Source of the DNA: Whalleya microplaca
Lineage: Eukaryota > Ascomycota > Sordariomycetes > Xylariales > Xylariaceae
Direction of reading: 5' to 3'
Length of the DNA: 64,000 bases
Assembly (NCBI GenBank): GCA_022497155.1
Contig: MU385755.1
Coordinates: 248,001 to 312,000, forward strand
In this document: piece by piece, positions 44,754-56,700 of the stretch
How positions within the stretch are numbered: the stretch's first letter is position 1
Layout of the letters: every line of letters starts with the position of its first letter
The notes under the pieces: model-generated
Seen by the model: the letters and a program-made list of their open reading frames with translations, nothing else
What the model was told of the DNA's origin: nothing
Database searches by the model: none
Position numbers and translations under genes: made by a program

Positions 44754-47700
44754 TCATATGCCTTGGACCTTCCTGTACGACGGCGGCTTCATTGTTCTCC
44801 TAATCAACTTTCCGGCGTACGGCGGGATCAACGAGATCGAACCGATGGCGAGTACACGCCAGAGGAATCCCCTGTAAATAAGTACATTAGTCGGGGAACC
44901 TTGGCACGTTGTTTCTCTTGCGAGTAGAGTTCTACTCACCAGGTAAGGATGAAGTCGAGATCAAAATATCCACCGAGGAATGGCATCGAGCCAACATAGA
45001 CTAAGAAGGTTCCGACAATACATATGATCATGACTGGATGCCAGGTAGTTATCTCAATGGCAACCATCAACAACTCATTGAGAACAAGGACAGTATAGCT
45101 GACAGCCACCATCTTCGGGCCATCAACTTCGGTCAAAATCTGTGACAGGCCTTGGATCATGCCGCCCTGGTAGATCGATACGAAGACCCAAACGAAAAAA
45201 CTCCGATACGATAGGGAACGACCGGATGTCAGTTCTTTGTAGAGCTCGGGATAGAGATTGGCAAGGTTTTCATCGACGTCCTTGTCAAGGACCAGGGACA
45301 GCACAGGCAAGGCCGTGTAGACGGTGGCATACCCTACAAGAAGCCAATCCTATTGTTGGTGGTAAGATGGCGTAGTGAGACAAACGAATACATAGAAGCG
45401 ACGACATACCTTGTAAAGACCTTCTGGCTCAAACTTGATGGCAATGCTGTACATGGTCTGACAGACGGCAATAATTAGCCCACGGTGAATAACAAATTGG
45501 GCAAGCTTGGCGCTTCGTTTGTAGCTGTTTCGACCGTGCCAGACCAAAAGCTTGGTCAGATGGCAGAATTGCTCGATAGAGAAATCCGCTGCGAGACTAG
45601 CTTGTCTGCCTTCCTTGCCGACGATGCCAACACCGACGTCAGCGGCTTGGATCATCGATACATCGTTTCCGCCATCACCAATGCAGCAAACTCGCTTTTT
45701 CGTGAATTCTTTGATGAGCTTTGCGATGTCGGCCTTTTGGGTCGGAGAGCACCTGCATGCGACGACTGTCGGCAACTGTACTGCTACCGAAATGAACTCA
45801 ACTCTAAAGTGTGTTAGGAACAGTGTCAGACTTTCGCCATCGATCAATAAGCAGGAGTCGGTCTTGCTCCTGAGGAAGTCGAGGTGATCTTGAGCGTTAT
45901 CTTTGCGCTTGAGCTTAGCCACTGTGTAGATGTATTGTCCGCGTGCAACTAGTTTCGAACTGACAGCGACACACCTGGCTGTCTCGACTTTGTCGCCGGT
46001 CAACATCCAGATCTTGATGCCGGCGTTGCGCAGTAGCTCTAACGATGGCTTTACGTCCCTCTGCAGTTTGTCTTCCACGCCAGTCACTCCTAGCAGTTCC
46101 AGGTCGTGCTCGAGGAACTCGGCGACGACACGTTGCATCCCAGCGTCACGACTGTGGATAGCCAAAGAAGCCTCCTGGTAGCTGGCGGAGAACCTACGAT
46201 ATTGTTCAAACGATAACTTTTTACGGCCGACCACCAAGGTCCTCAGACCTTCCCGTGCCATATTTGCGGTCTCCTCGTCTAACCAGTCATTTGCAGCTAC
46301 GATTGACCCCATGACCGTATCCGCACCCTTCTGGTAGAACCAAATCTCCCCATTGTCTGGCCCGGGAGGCGTAGAATGTAACTGCTCATAGAACTGAACA
46401 ATGATACCCATACGCTTCCCGTCGGAAGTAAACGGAAAAATATCCAGAATCCGTACCTGGACGACAGGCTTCCCTGTCTCGGTTGACTCCAGGATCATGC
46501 CTTTTCGGTCCCGGTACGTGAGGCGCAGGCCGACGGACTCGGTCCACCGCACAATAGCTATCTCATCTGGAGAAGAAGCCTGGTACGAGGTGATCGCCTG
46601 GCCATTCTCTTCTTCCCCCGTGGGCGTTACGTTATGGCAAAGTGCTAGAGCCAGCACAACATCCCGGACTCTGGATCCGATCTCTCGCCGCGTTCGAGTC
46701 GCGGTAACTCCAGCTGTGGTGGTATATGAAGAGGAGGGTGTGACAAGTGCCTTCTCGCTTGGCGGCCCGACAAAACCATGCCTCACATACGCTACGACCT
46801 CGTCCATCGCCTCATTGGCGTAGGAGACAGTGCCCACGTGTATTTTCTTCATCTCCATCTCGTTCTGGGTCAAGGTCCCAGTCTTATCGCTGAGCAGGTA
46901 TTCGATCCGTCCGAGGTCCTCCGGGATGGTGCTGGTTCGTACTACGGCGCCTGGAATGCCCGGGTCCCGTTGAATGAACCATGAATACACACTCTTTCCA
47001 AGGTCGAGGTTGACCCGAAGGCTGATAGGCACAATGGTAGAAAACAAAACGAGGAATCGCATTATTTTGATGTACCACACATTGCCTTCGGTATTACTAA
47101 ACCCCTCCAACGCGACCAGAACGACCGACAGCGCGAGTGTCAGTGCGCAGAGAATTTTTGTTAAAGAGTTGATCTCATATTCCAGCAAGCCCGTCTTCGA
47201 CCGTGATGGTGACGTAGAGAGCGCCGATCGGGTCTGCGGTCCAGAGTAAACGATGACGGCCACAGTAGTAGCCTGTGAAGCGATGATGGTGTTGGCCCAG
47301 GCAGTATTGTCTATCGATAAGGGGGCAGAGCGACCTCCTTCCTCCCCCACGTCGGCTTCGTCGGACTCGTAGTTCGGCACATGGTGTTTCGTCGGCATGA
47401 GCTCAACTTTGCCGACGAACTCGTTGACCTTCTTGTCGGGTTTCCCGCCCGTGACTCTAACACGGACAAACTCCCCGAGAGGAAGTGCTTGGGTCAGAGC
47501 AGAAGCCAATCGAAGTTTCCAATCTGTCTCACCGTCAAGCTGATCTGTCCTGATGAAAGTCTCCCCGGAAAAGGCCCCCTCGGAAGTATGCTGGCTGCCT
47601 GATTCGACTTCCTTCCCCTTTGCAGATGACGCGGCACCCGGGTTTTCCTCGCCTTCTGAGGAGTCAACTACCAATGGCTCGGAGCCTGTGCCTTCGGGGG

Positions 47701-48850
47701 CCTGGCTCTGGCCCTGGCCCTGTGTTCCTTCGGGGGCAGAACATTTCAAGATGACTACATCCGCGGGAACACGTTGACCCTTGCTGAGTTTGAGAACATC
47801 ACCAACTTTAAGATCCCGGGACTTCTTGCTGATTTCTTGCACAGAGGACGACGGCTGGCCTCGGCCTTGACCCTCGGCTTGTTCCTCTTCTTCCTGGATG
47901 TCTGACAGCCGGTCTCTTGGAGATAACGGTTTGCGCTGGCCCTTGCGGATAGAAGACGACTTAAGCTTCCGAGCGGGGCGCGAGGTGATGTCCTGCTGTC
48001 CCGGCTCTCTGAATTGGAGGACGGCGTATTCCTCGGAATTGGCTTCATTATCTCTCCGGCGCCTCTCTATGTCATCGTATGCCTCCTTCCCCATCGTAAT
48101 GACCAGGACAAAAGCAAGAGGGGCAACATAGGTGGTTAGATAGCCGATCCTTAAGGCAGGAATAGCCTGCGATAATGCCACAAGTAAAAAATACATATTG
48201 AAAAAGAAAGAGAATTCGTTGTACAATGTAACGGGAAGGAAGCTGAAGGGTGTGTACTTGGCGTTGGAGACGAGATTCGGCGGGTAGCGGGTGCTTTGAG
48301 ACGAGCCAACAGCGATGATTCTTGACGTCGACGGGTCGTCTTCTTTGTCGGCCGTATCCTCATCATCACGAGGTCGGTTTGCACTGCTGCCCGACATGAA
48401 GCTGGGCAGTCTCAGGGACGAACCGATACGGGCCAAGCTTGGGAGCCTGTCGCCGGCAACAGACCGCCTCTGGGCAGGGGGGCCGTGTTCATCGAGGAGA
48501 GGTGCATCGTCGGCGGCATGGCCACTCCCGTCGGAGTACCGTTGTCCCTGTGCCTCGTCGTCGAGCAGGCCCATGGCGTCTTCGTCTCCATCCCTGTTGT
48601 GACCAAGTTCGCCATAGCCGCGACTGCGAGTGCCTGGCCGCCGCAGGCTGCCCATACGAATATTGCGTAAGGCAATACGTGGGGCTCGCTGTTCGGGACC
48701 CTGGTTGCGTCCTAGGAGCCTTCCGCCGGTGGCATGCGACGAAGTGTTCGGGTCTAGTTCCTGGAGATCCAGGTCGGCATCGGAATCTGACGAGTCGTTC
48801 ACGGGAGAATCTGGCGGCTCGGTCGGACGGTAGGAGGTTGAGGGCGGCAT
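44754..48850 (-). CDS. NEO1: P4-type phospholipid flippase, Neo1 class
   Basis: Three exons (48850-45410, 45349-44940, 44871-44754) give 1322 aa. The start is the first ATG (MPPSTSYRPTEPP). P4-ATPases move aminophospholipids to the cytosolic leaflet; the Neo1/ATP9 class acts at Golgi and endosomes without a Cdc50 subunit (established for yeast). The class is indicated by the first helices (FFFNMYFLLVALSQAIPALR, then IGYLTTYVAPLAFVLVITMG). The phosphorylated Asp655 is in SDKTGTLTQNE; the hinge GDGGNDVSM starts at about 1058. Residues 1-180 are acidic, Ser-rich and disordered, and an acidic insert lies within the actuator region. Exons 2 and 3 supply the last membrane helices (WLLVGYATVYTALPVLSL ... 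FLVYVGSMPFLGGYF) and a basic tail ending SYRKVQGI. Longer than yeast Neo1 (1151 aa), mostly by the N-terminus and the insert. Confidence 0.95.
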
Positions 48851-50526
48851 TCCCGCATTAGGGTCATATCCCCAATTCCCAACAGCTACCAGCGTCAAGG
48901 GAAAAATAAATACAAAGTGGGAAGGGTTCCAAGTGGAAGGTTTGATGCAGAAGCGGACTCGCCGCTCTGTAATGTGAGAGGGTGCCTGTATGTAGGTATG
49001 TATGGATAGTATGGATGTATGTACGCAGTATGTATGCCCAGGTGTCAGGTAGCTAGGACCTTGGGTAGGTATGGCGTAGGTAGGTAAACTGTAGGTACCT
49101 GGGTACCAAGGTCCAAATTTGAATGGGAAGGATTAGGTAAGTGTTGCATATGTATGTAGACGAAGGTACCTTAGGAGGTAGATTACCGTATGTAGCCTTC
49201 AATACAGGGATAGATAGATAGACGGATAGACGGATAGACGGATAGACGGATAGATGGATGGATGGATTTGATGAACAGCTTTGCGATGAAATACACTTCG
49301 GACTGTGTTCGAAATGATACGATGCACGCGATCTATAATAGAAGCCTTAGAGAAAGAGACGAAAATACACGTAAGTAGGAGACAGGAGCCTGCAGTCTAG
49401 GTTCGATGGAAAAGAAAGAACCAGTTGGCCAGATTGTCGACTTCAAGTCTGTACGAAGTAAAGGTGGCTTGTTCTAGATAGGTAAGGTAGGTTAGGTTCC
49501 AGTCTCCCACAAGCAGTAAGTATGTACTATGTAGGTAGGTAGCAGTCCATGCACGCATCCATGTGTGGGCAATTCTCTAATGAATACCTACCTTACCTAC
49601 GTACGCATACTGCGTACAGATGTACATCCATGGACATCCAACTACGGAATATAATGGAGTCCAGCTGATTTCGGAAGACAGCCACATGCGGCTGGAAATT
49701 ACTGGTATAAAATGTACATGTACATGTACCTATCTAGGTACCTACCTAAATGATGACGCGGTATTATGCACATAAAGGCAAATGCATCTATTGAGCCTCT
49801 GCGTTTACGTGGAACCGGGATTTCATTTAATTTCATAGGTAGTTACGGACTGTACATTATTACGACACGCATGTCTCACAGAAGAACGATAAATACCTAG
49901 ATATGTCAGGGCTCGGCTTTCTCGAGATAGCTTTGACGAAGACTCGGTGTATAGTACAGTTTACACTTCAGGATATCAGAAGCCTAAATACCGTACTATG
50001 TATAGCCATTACAGCACGTAGCACAAGCGAGCCAAAATTCACCTACCGTATGTACGTACGTTTACTTACACACCTCAGGACCACGTTATGTAGCAATATC
50101 ATCGACTACCCTTAATGGCTCGCGGATTCTGTAAGCGTTGGAAGCACATTGTTCATCGTGAAGAGAAGATCTGCCCTTGTAGAACTTCTTGACCTAGCTG
50201 CTCATAGTGACCGGCAAAGTGAACCCAACGATTCAGCAAAAACCATAAGCAGGATGCTGTCCCTGATACTGGGAGTACTAGCATTGTATTTGGCGGGTAT
50301 CTATCTACATCCTCCATTCTGCCCACGACTAGCCAGACCCTAGCAAACGACGCTCTCGACGACCCTTAGAGATTGACTGGCTCTCTACATTATGAAGGTA
50401 TCTGCGCCTTACTCTCGTCATACTTCTCATCCTACTCAAAAAAACCGCCGCGTCAGCAAGCAGTAGCCTTGGGATATCATCTTCGCTTTCGGATCGGATG
50501 TATACATATGGGCCACCTCTTGTTCT
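48851..50526. other. Upstream region of the flippase gene and 3' flank of HAT2
   Basis: About 1.7 kb, rich in TATG, GTAGGTA and CTAGGTACC words and holding an 8-bp GATAGACG array (49206-49266). A GTACATGTACATGTACC palindrome lies at 49712-49729. No gene is supported. Confidence 0.4.
49206..49266. repeat. GATA / GATAGACG tandem array
   Basis: A GATA run passes into four copies of GATAGACG and then a GATG run. It lies within 0.4 kb upstream of the flippase start codon on the minus strand. Confidence 0.85.
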
Positions 50527-52170
50527 TTACCTGCCAAGCTCATCCAATGGAAGATCGGCCTCATCTTTGCCAACAATGGAGTCAGCGACCTTCCAGATTT
50601 GAAGCATGTTATCCTCAGCAGCGCTAGCCACCAGCCAAGGATCATTCAGATTCCAGCTGAAGTCGGCGAGATGGTTCGTATGTCCACCATGCATGAATAA
50701 TCTGCGAAAAGTTAGCGAGTTGATGAGTGTATGTGGGAATCCGGAGACACTCACAACTCTGGGGGACCATCTTCTTGGTCGTCGGGCTGCTGCTCCTCAC
50801 CAACTCGACTAAGGTCCCAGAAGATGATTCGGCGGTCGTAGCTAGCGCTTCCAAGAACGCCAGCCTCGTCGGGGTGCCAAGAGAGGGAGGTGACTGCATC
50901 CTGATGGCCCTCAAGAGTATGCACCTTTTCTTTCACGTTACGCAGGTCCCAAATACCAATAGTCTTATCGGCAGAAGCAGTCGCCACCAAGACTTCCGTC
51001 GACGGATTAAAAGCCAGCGAGTTAATCGCATCGCTGTGCCCGTCTTTGGCTACCAGCGACGACTGGGTGTTCGACGGCTGCCTCACATCCATGATTTGTA
51101 GAGTCAGATCGTCAGAGACGCTGCCGATGAAGTTCTTAGAGATGGGATGATACTGGACATCGTTGACGATATTGGTGTGGTGAGTGAAGCGGCGGGCGGG
51201 CTTGAGCACATTGGCGCCATTCTGAAGCGACTTGAGGTCCCTGTTTTGGGTTGTGAGCAAGGTCAACAGCCCGTCAGACGACGTGGGGGCAGGGGGCAGG
51301 GGGCAGGGGGCAGGGGAGCATACCAGAGGCAGACAGTGTGATCCTCACTTCCCGATGCTAAGGAGCCCTCGGCATGCGGACTCCAGTTGAGACCGAAACC
51401 CTCTCGCGAATGACCTTCGAGGCTAATCTGGGGGTTGACCTTGCCGTTGGGCTCGAAGCTGTGTTTGGTCCGGTCGAAAATGAGGATTTTGCCATCGACG
51501 GCCAAGGTGGCGATGAGATCGGGATTCTGAGGGCAGTAGCGAGCCTTGTTCACCTCGCCGGGATGGTCGATCCTTTGGACAACGTTCCACTTCATGGCCG
51601 CCGTCTCACCAGCGGTCGAGGATTTGCCATATCCGCCGATCTCGCCTCGCTCTTCATCATAGTCGTGCGCATTAGGGCGAACTGACTTGGGGATCTCGAC
51701 TTCGGCAATTTGGACGTGATTGGGCTTCTCGTCAGAGGTATGTGTTCCGATCAACACCCGGTGGATGCGAGAGTTCTTGCCTTCTGGTTCCTTGACGTCG
51801 GGAAACCACTGGACAGTGAGGGTTGGCCATGTAAGGGCAGTGCTTCGGTTGGTTAGTAGAAATCACACCAGCGCTCTCAGCAGAAAACTGACCTCAGGAT
51901 CATGTCGTAGAGGAAGGGCGAATTCTTCTTCCATGTCTTGTATTCTGTCTAGTGTCAGGCAACTCCGTGTCCGCAGGAAGAGAAGGGAACCGGATTGTTG
52001 CCAAGTACCTTCGTTGATGAGTCTCTGTTCCTCATCCTCGCCATACTCTTGATTGGCTGCGTCCACTGGCGCCGTGTCATGTCAGCAAGGGAAATGATGC
52101 AGTGCGGAATAGGATCTGCGTATGGAGAAAACTAACTCTCGACGTCCTCGACGACCGGCGCAGGAGCCAT
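50527..52170 (-). CDS. HAT2: Histone-binding WD40 protein, Hat2/RBBP4 family
   Basis: Six exons (52170-52137, 52065-52009, 51944-51893, 51842-51324, 51240-50755, 50701-50527) give 440 aa with consistent phases. The N-terminal helix block EEYKTWKKNSPFLYDMILS, followed by ALTWPTLTVQW, is diagnostic for the RBBP4/MSI1/Hat2 family and forms part of the histone H4 groove. Seven WD repeats follow; GH and WD-like ends are visible (GHSREGFGLNWSP ... HTVCLWD, GHSDAINSLAFNP ... IGIWDL, GHQDAVTSLSWHP ... IIFWDL, GGHTNHLADFSWN ... MLQIWKV). Members serve in the type B histone acetyltransferase with Hat1 and in chromatin-assembly complexes. Filamentous fungi usually have two such paralogues; I favour Hat2 over the CAF-1 subunit on the N-terminus but am not certain. 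Short first exons (34, 57 and 52 nt) are typical of the family. Confidence 0.92.
51285..51316. repeat. (CAGGGGG)n array inside a HAT2 intron
   Basis: About four and a half units of seven bases lie within the fourth intron of HAT2, beginning just inside the 5' splice site; on the coding strand they read as CCCCCTG units. The array explains why the surrounding open frames look longer than the exons. Confidence 0.85.
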
Positions 52171-53747
52171 GATGGTATCTACTTCCTATTCTAACAGATG
52201 CAATGGCTGGAGAGGTGTAAAGGTGCCGGCGTATATTCTAGGAGTCGTCAAAAGAGTCATCAACGTGGGCGGTGATGATCGTGGTCGTGGTGTAATTGGA
52301 GGAAGGAATAAAAGGCATTCGGAGCTATTTCGCGACAAAACGCGATGCGCGTAAAGTAGGTATGTATATACTTAGGTAGGTACCAGAGCTACACCAGTCT
52401 TTGTAGGAGCTAAGGTGCCCAGGTGGTCTGAGCTTATTACATAGTCCTTACTCAAATAGGTACAGTACCCAAGGGCTTTACAAAGACATTAGGTAGGTAC
52501 ATGTAGCCTTTTGTTACAATTCAAATACCTCTGGTACATACTGCAGCACGTGAAAATATATATATATATATATATATATACCTGCCTAGGTAGATATTAT
52601 ATAAGGTATCTAGGTGAATATTTCCCCGTAAGGGAATAGTACCTAGGATGAATGGACATTCCAGACACCAATAAGGTAATTGGAGCACTTATAAAGTATA
52701 GATATATCTAACTTAGGTAGGTAATTGAGTACAGTACCTACAAATAAGCTAGGCAATAGAGTGATTAGGTAACCAATAGCACTGTCAGGCATCAAACCTA
52801 ACTCGCCTTCATGTATCACTCACTGTAGCTTATATTAAAAGGTACCTAAGTATTCCTAAGCCACCCAGCTCATATATGTACACGTATCTGTATCCTCTAA
52901 GGTACATGTATGTACATTCTGTTGTGATATGCACCTGGGCAGGTGATAGCGAGAGGCAGAATTAGGCATATTAATACCTAAGAATGATGCAGAAATGAAG
53001 GAGCTAGCCAGGTAGCAAAGAGCCCGATTTCCCTTCCAAGGTTGCTTTTAGTATGGCAGTCTATTTGGCCATCTCACACTGTGGTGTGACGGTTGTGTGT
53101 GACTGCGTGTCTGCATGTGTGTGCATGGGTGAAAGGAAACAGGCAGTTCCAGGGTCCCCCACTTCAAACCCGTCACAAACTGCCCACCTGCAAGCTGCCA
53201 GCTGCCAGGTGCAGAATGGCTGTTGAAGGGTACCTACCTAAGCAGCTAAGGTACTGAAAGCACAGACAAGGATTCCTCGCCAAAATTACCTAACCTAGGG
53301 CCATTCATTCCACCTTGATTAGCTTAGCTAAGTAGTGCACTGTACTTACAGTTCCGTACATGTCCAATGTATGTACGTACATACATTAATTACATGCGTA
53401 CACACCTGCTTTCACCTCGACATATCACCTACAGACATCATCGTCAACCCATCCATTGTGCCGCCTCGCCCCTAATGCATTTCTTTGGCGGTAGTCGGTA
53501 TAGTGGTTCTTGTCTCGTTTGTTTCGTATAGCTCTTTTGGCTTACTCGAAGACTGCATAACCAACCCTCTTCCTCGTCACCATTTTTTAGTCTTCTTCTT
53601 TCACCTAAAGCTGCCGTGGTGCTGCATACGCTTGACCCTAGGTCGCCGTCGCCGTCGCCTTATATCCGCCTTCACTTCTCCTTAACCCTTCCGAGGGAGA
53701 AAGAACGATCGATCGAGTAGCCTGTGGTATAGTTGACTGTCGGCACA
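52171..53747. promoter_or_regulatory. Divergent promoter region between HAT2 and XRN1
   Basis: About 1.6 kb of head-to-head spacing. It contains an (AT)n run (52556-52580), several CCTAGGTA words (52375, 52585, 52717), and a pyrimidine-rich leader for XRN1 from about 53400 to 53747. No gene is supported; the 66-codon frame at 53485 is within the probable leader. Confidence 0.45.
52556..52580. repeat. (AT)n run
   Basis: Twelve uninterrupted AT dinucleotides in the HAT2/XRN1 divergent promoter. Confidence 0.9.
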
Positions 53748-56700
53748 ATGGGGTACGCTCATAGTCTCTTCGCCCGTGCCGCCGTACAAGATGCTGATGC
53801 TGGTCCAGTGTCCCCAAGTTTTTCAGATGGCTCTCCGAGCGCTATCCGGCCATTTCTCAGCTCATCGCAGAGAATCGCATTCCCGAGTTTGACAACCTTT
53901 ACGTTCGCCATCCTGCTATTTCCCTCCGCTGTCTTCTCCGCTGACCTTCGCAGTTGGACATGAACGGCATTATCCATAACTGCACCCACAAAGACTCGCA
54001 TGATACCTCGTTTCGCCTCACTGAAGACGAGATGTTTATACGCATATTCAACTACATCGAACATCTATTCGGCAAGATAAAACCGAAAAAGTTATTCTTC
54101 ATGGCCATTGACGGCGTTGCCCCCCGAGCCAAGATGAATCAGCAGAGAGCCCGCCGTTTCCGAACAGCCCTCGACGTTGAACAGGCTCGTGAGAAGGCCG
54201 TCCGCGAAGGCGTCGAGCTGCCCAAAGATGACCCCTTTGACAGCAACTGCATTACGCCGGGTACTGAATTCATGGCTAAGCTGACCCGCCAGCTGAAGTA
54301 TTTTATCAACAAGAAGATATCCGAGGACAGCGACTGGCAAGGCTGCGATATCGTCCTTTCCGGACATGAGGTTCCTGGCGAGGGAGAGCATAAGATCATG
54401 GAGTACATAAGGAACGCCAAAGCACAGCCTGGTTACCATCCCAACGTTCGCCACTGTCTATATGGTTTAGATGCAGATCTTATCATGCTGGGGCTGCTGA
54501 GTCACGATCCCCATTTTTGTCTGCTTCGGGAGGAAGTAACATTTGGTCGCGCTTCCAAGACGAAGTCGAAGGAGCTAGAACACCAGAACTTCTATTTGCT
54601 GCATCTCTGCATGGTGCGCGAGTATCTCGAGTTGGAATTTCAGGACTTGAAAAAGGAGGGAGCCCTGAAGGTACCTTTTGATATGGAGAGGATTATAGAT
54701 GATTTTATTCTCATGGCATTCTTCATCGGTAACGATTTTCTCCCGAATCTTCCTAACCTCCACATCAACGAGGGCGCACTGGCGACGATGTTCCGCATCT
54801 ACAAACAGGTTCTTCCCCAATGCGATGGTTATATCAACGAAGGGGGCGTCATCAAGTTCTCCCGTCTGGGAATACTGCTAGCAGAGCTATCAAAAGAAGA
54901 GAACCGGTTTTTTGAGCACGAATATGCCGACTCCAAGTGGCTCAAGAGTAAACAGCAAGCCGAGGCCAACGATGAAGAGCCTACCAAGATGAAGGGGAGG
55001 GTGGTCATGTCTACTTCCCAGAAAGAAATATGGAAGAAGATTCGGAAATTTATAAACAAGCGCCAGTCGAGTCCTCTTGATCTCGGTCATGACCTCGTCG
55101 CTGCGGATCGCAAGTTTGTCCAGGACGTCGCAGACAGTCTCCACGTGGAATGGCGCACGGTTGAGGACGACGATGGGCGCCGCAATCTGATATTGGCGTT
55201 CCCTGCAAAACCAGAGCAGGCTGCAGAGGATGGTGAGGCGGAGGATGATGAAGAGGAAGAAGGGCATCTGGCCGTGCTTCGTGTCATGAAGCGCTACGAT
55301 AACGCCCAGGTCGTTGACCTTTCTTCCCAAGAAGCCCAAGCATCCATGCAGACGAAGTACAAGGAAAAGTTCCTAGAATGGAAGGAAAAGTATTACGCAG
55401 GCAAGTTTGAGTGGGCTCCCGAAGCCAAGGACGTCGAGTTGACAAGACTCTGTGAGAACTACGTGGAAGGCTTACAATGGGTGCTATACTACTACTACAT
55501 GGGGGTGGCTTCTTGGCCGTGGTTCTACAGATATCATTACTCCCCAATGATCTCTGGTAATTCAACGCCCCATTCCGAGCAGCATAATTTTCTTGCTAAT
55601 TTAATCTAGATGTCATGAAAGGGCTGAACGCCGATCTCGACTTCAAGCTCGGACAACCCTTCAGACCATTTGAACAACTAATGGGTGTACTGCCTGACCG
55701 CAGCAAGAAGATCGTTCCGTCCGTCTACCATGAGCTTATGACTGATGCAAAATCCCCCATTATTGATTTTTATCCGAGGGACTTTGAACTCGATATGAAT
55801 GGTAAGAAGATGGAGTGGGAAGCTGTTGTCAAGATTCCCTTCATTGACGAGAAGCGTCTGCTGTCGGCTATGGCACCGAAGAACGATCTTCTCACGCCCG
55901 AAGAGAAGGCCCGCAATTCATTTGGCGTCTCGTTAAAATTTACATATGACCCCGCCATCGACTTCACGTATCCATCGTCCATGGTCGGAGTCTTCCCAGA
56001 CATCCCTCACTGCCGTTGCGTGGAGAACATATTTGACCTTCCGACCACGGAAGGACTGGAACTATGTGTCGGCTTGCTTGATGGGGCCAAGCTAGGCGTC
56101 GATGCTCTAGCAGGTTTCCCCAGCCTCGCGACATTACCTTATAATGCTACCCTTGGATTTCACGGGGTGAATGTTTTCCAACAAGAAAGTCGTAATGAGA
56201 GCATGATCGTAACTCTAGCCGACGTGGAGCTACGCAGCAAGATAGAGTTAGCGAAAGCCAAACTAGGACAAAGGTGCTATGTCGGATACCCCTTCTTGCA
56301 GGAGGCGAAGATCGTTCGTGTGTCCGATGAGCTCTTCGACTACACAGTCGCAACGGATGGCTCTGGTCAAGTCATTCAAACACATCATTCCGGCAAAGAG
56401 ATTGAAGAGTGGACCAAGAAGGCTTCTCGAATCGAGAATTTCTACAGTAAACGACTTGGCATCATTATTGGCCCTGTCGAGTCGACGACCCATGTCGATA
56501 TGCTGAGGGGGCTCATCAAGACGGAGGAGGGTGCTACCGTCAAAGAGTATGGGCTGATCCCAGGTATGGAGACGGATTACGCTACACAGGTTGTCGTGGA
56601 CGAGGTTGTAAGCGAAGACGCACGGTTCATTGAAAGAGCTGCGGTGCCGTTTGAGGAAGAATTCCCTGTGGGATCTCATGTTTTCTTCCTCGGCGACTAT

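Noticed and set aside
48439..48861. 140-codon plus-strand frame opposite the flippase N-terminus
   Set aside because: It is a shadow of the GC-rich, low-complexity coding region of NEO1 on the other strand.
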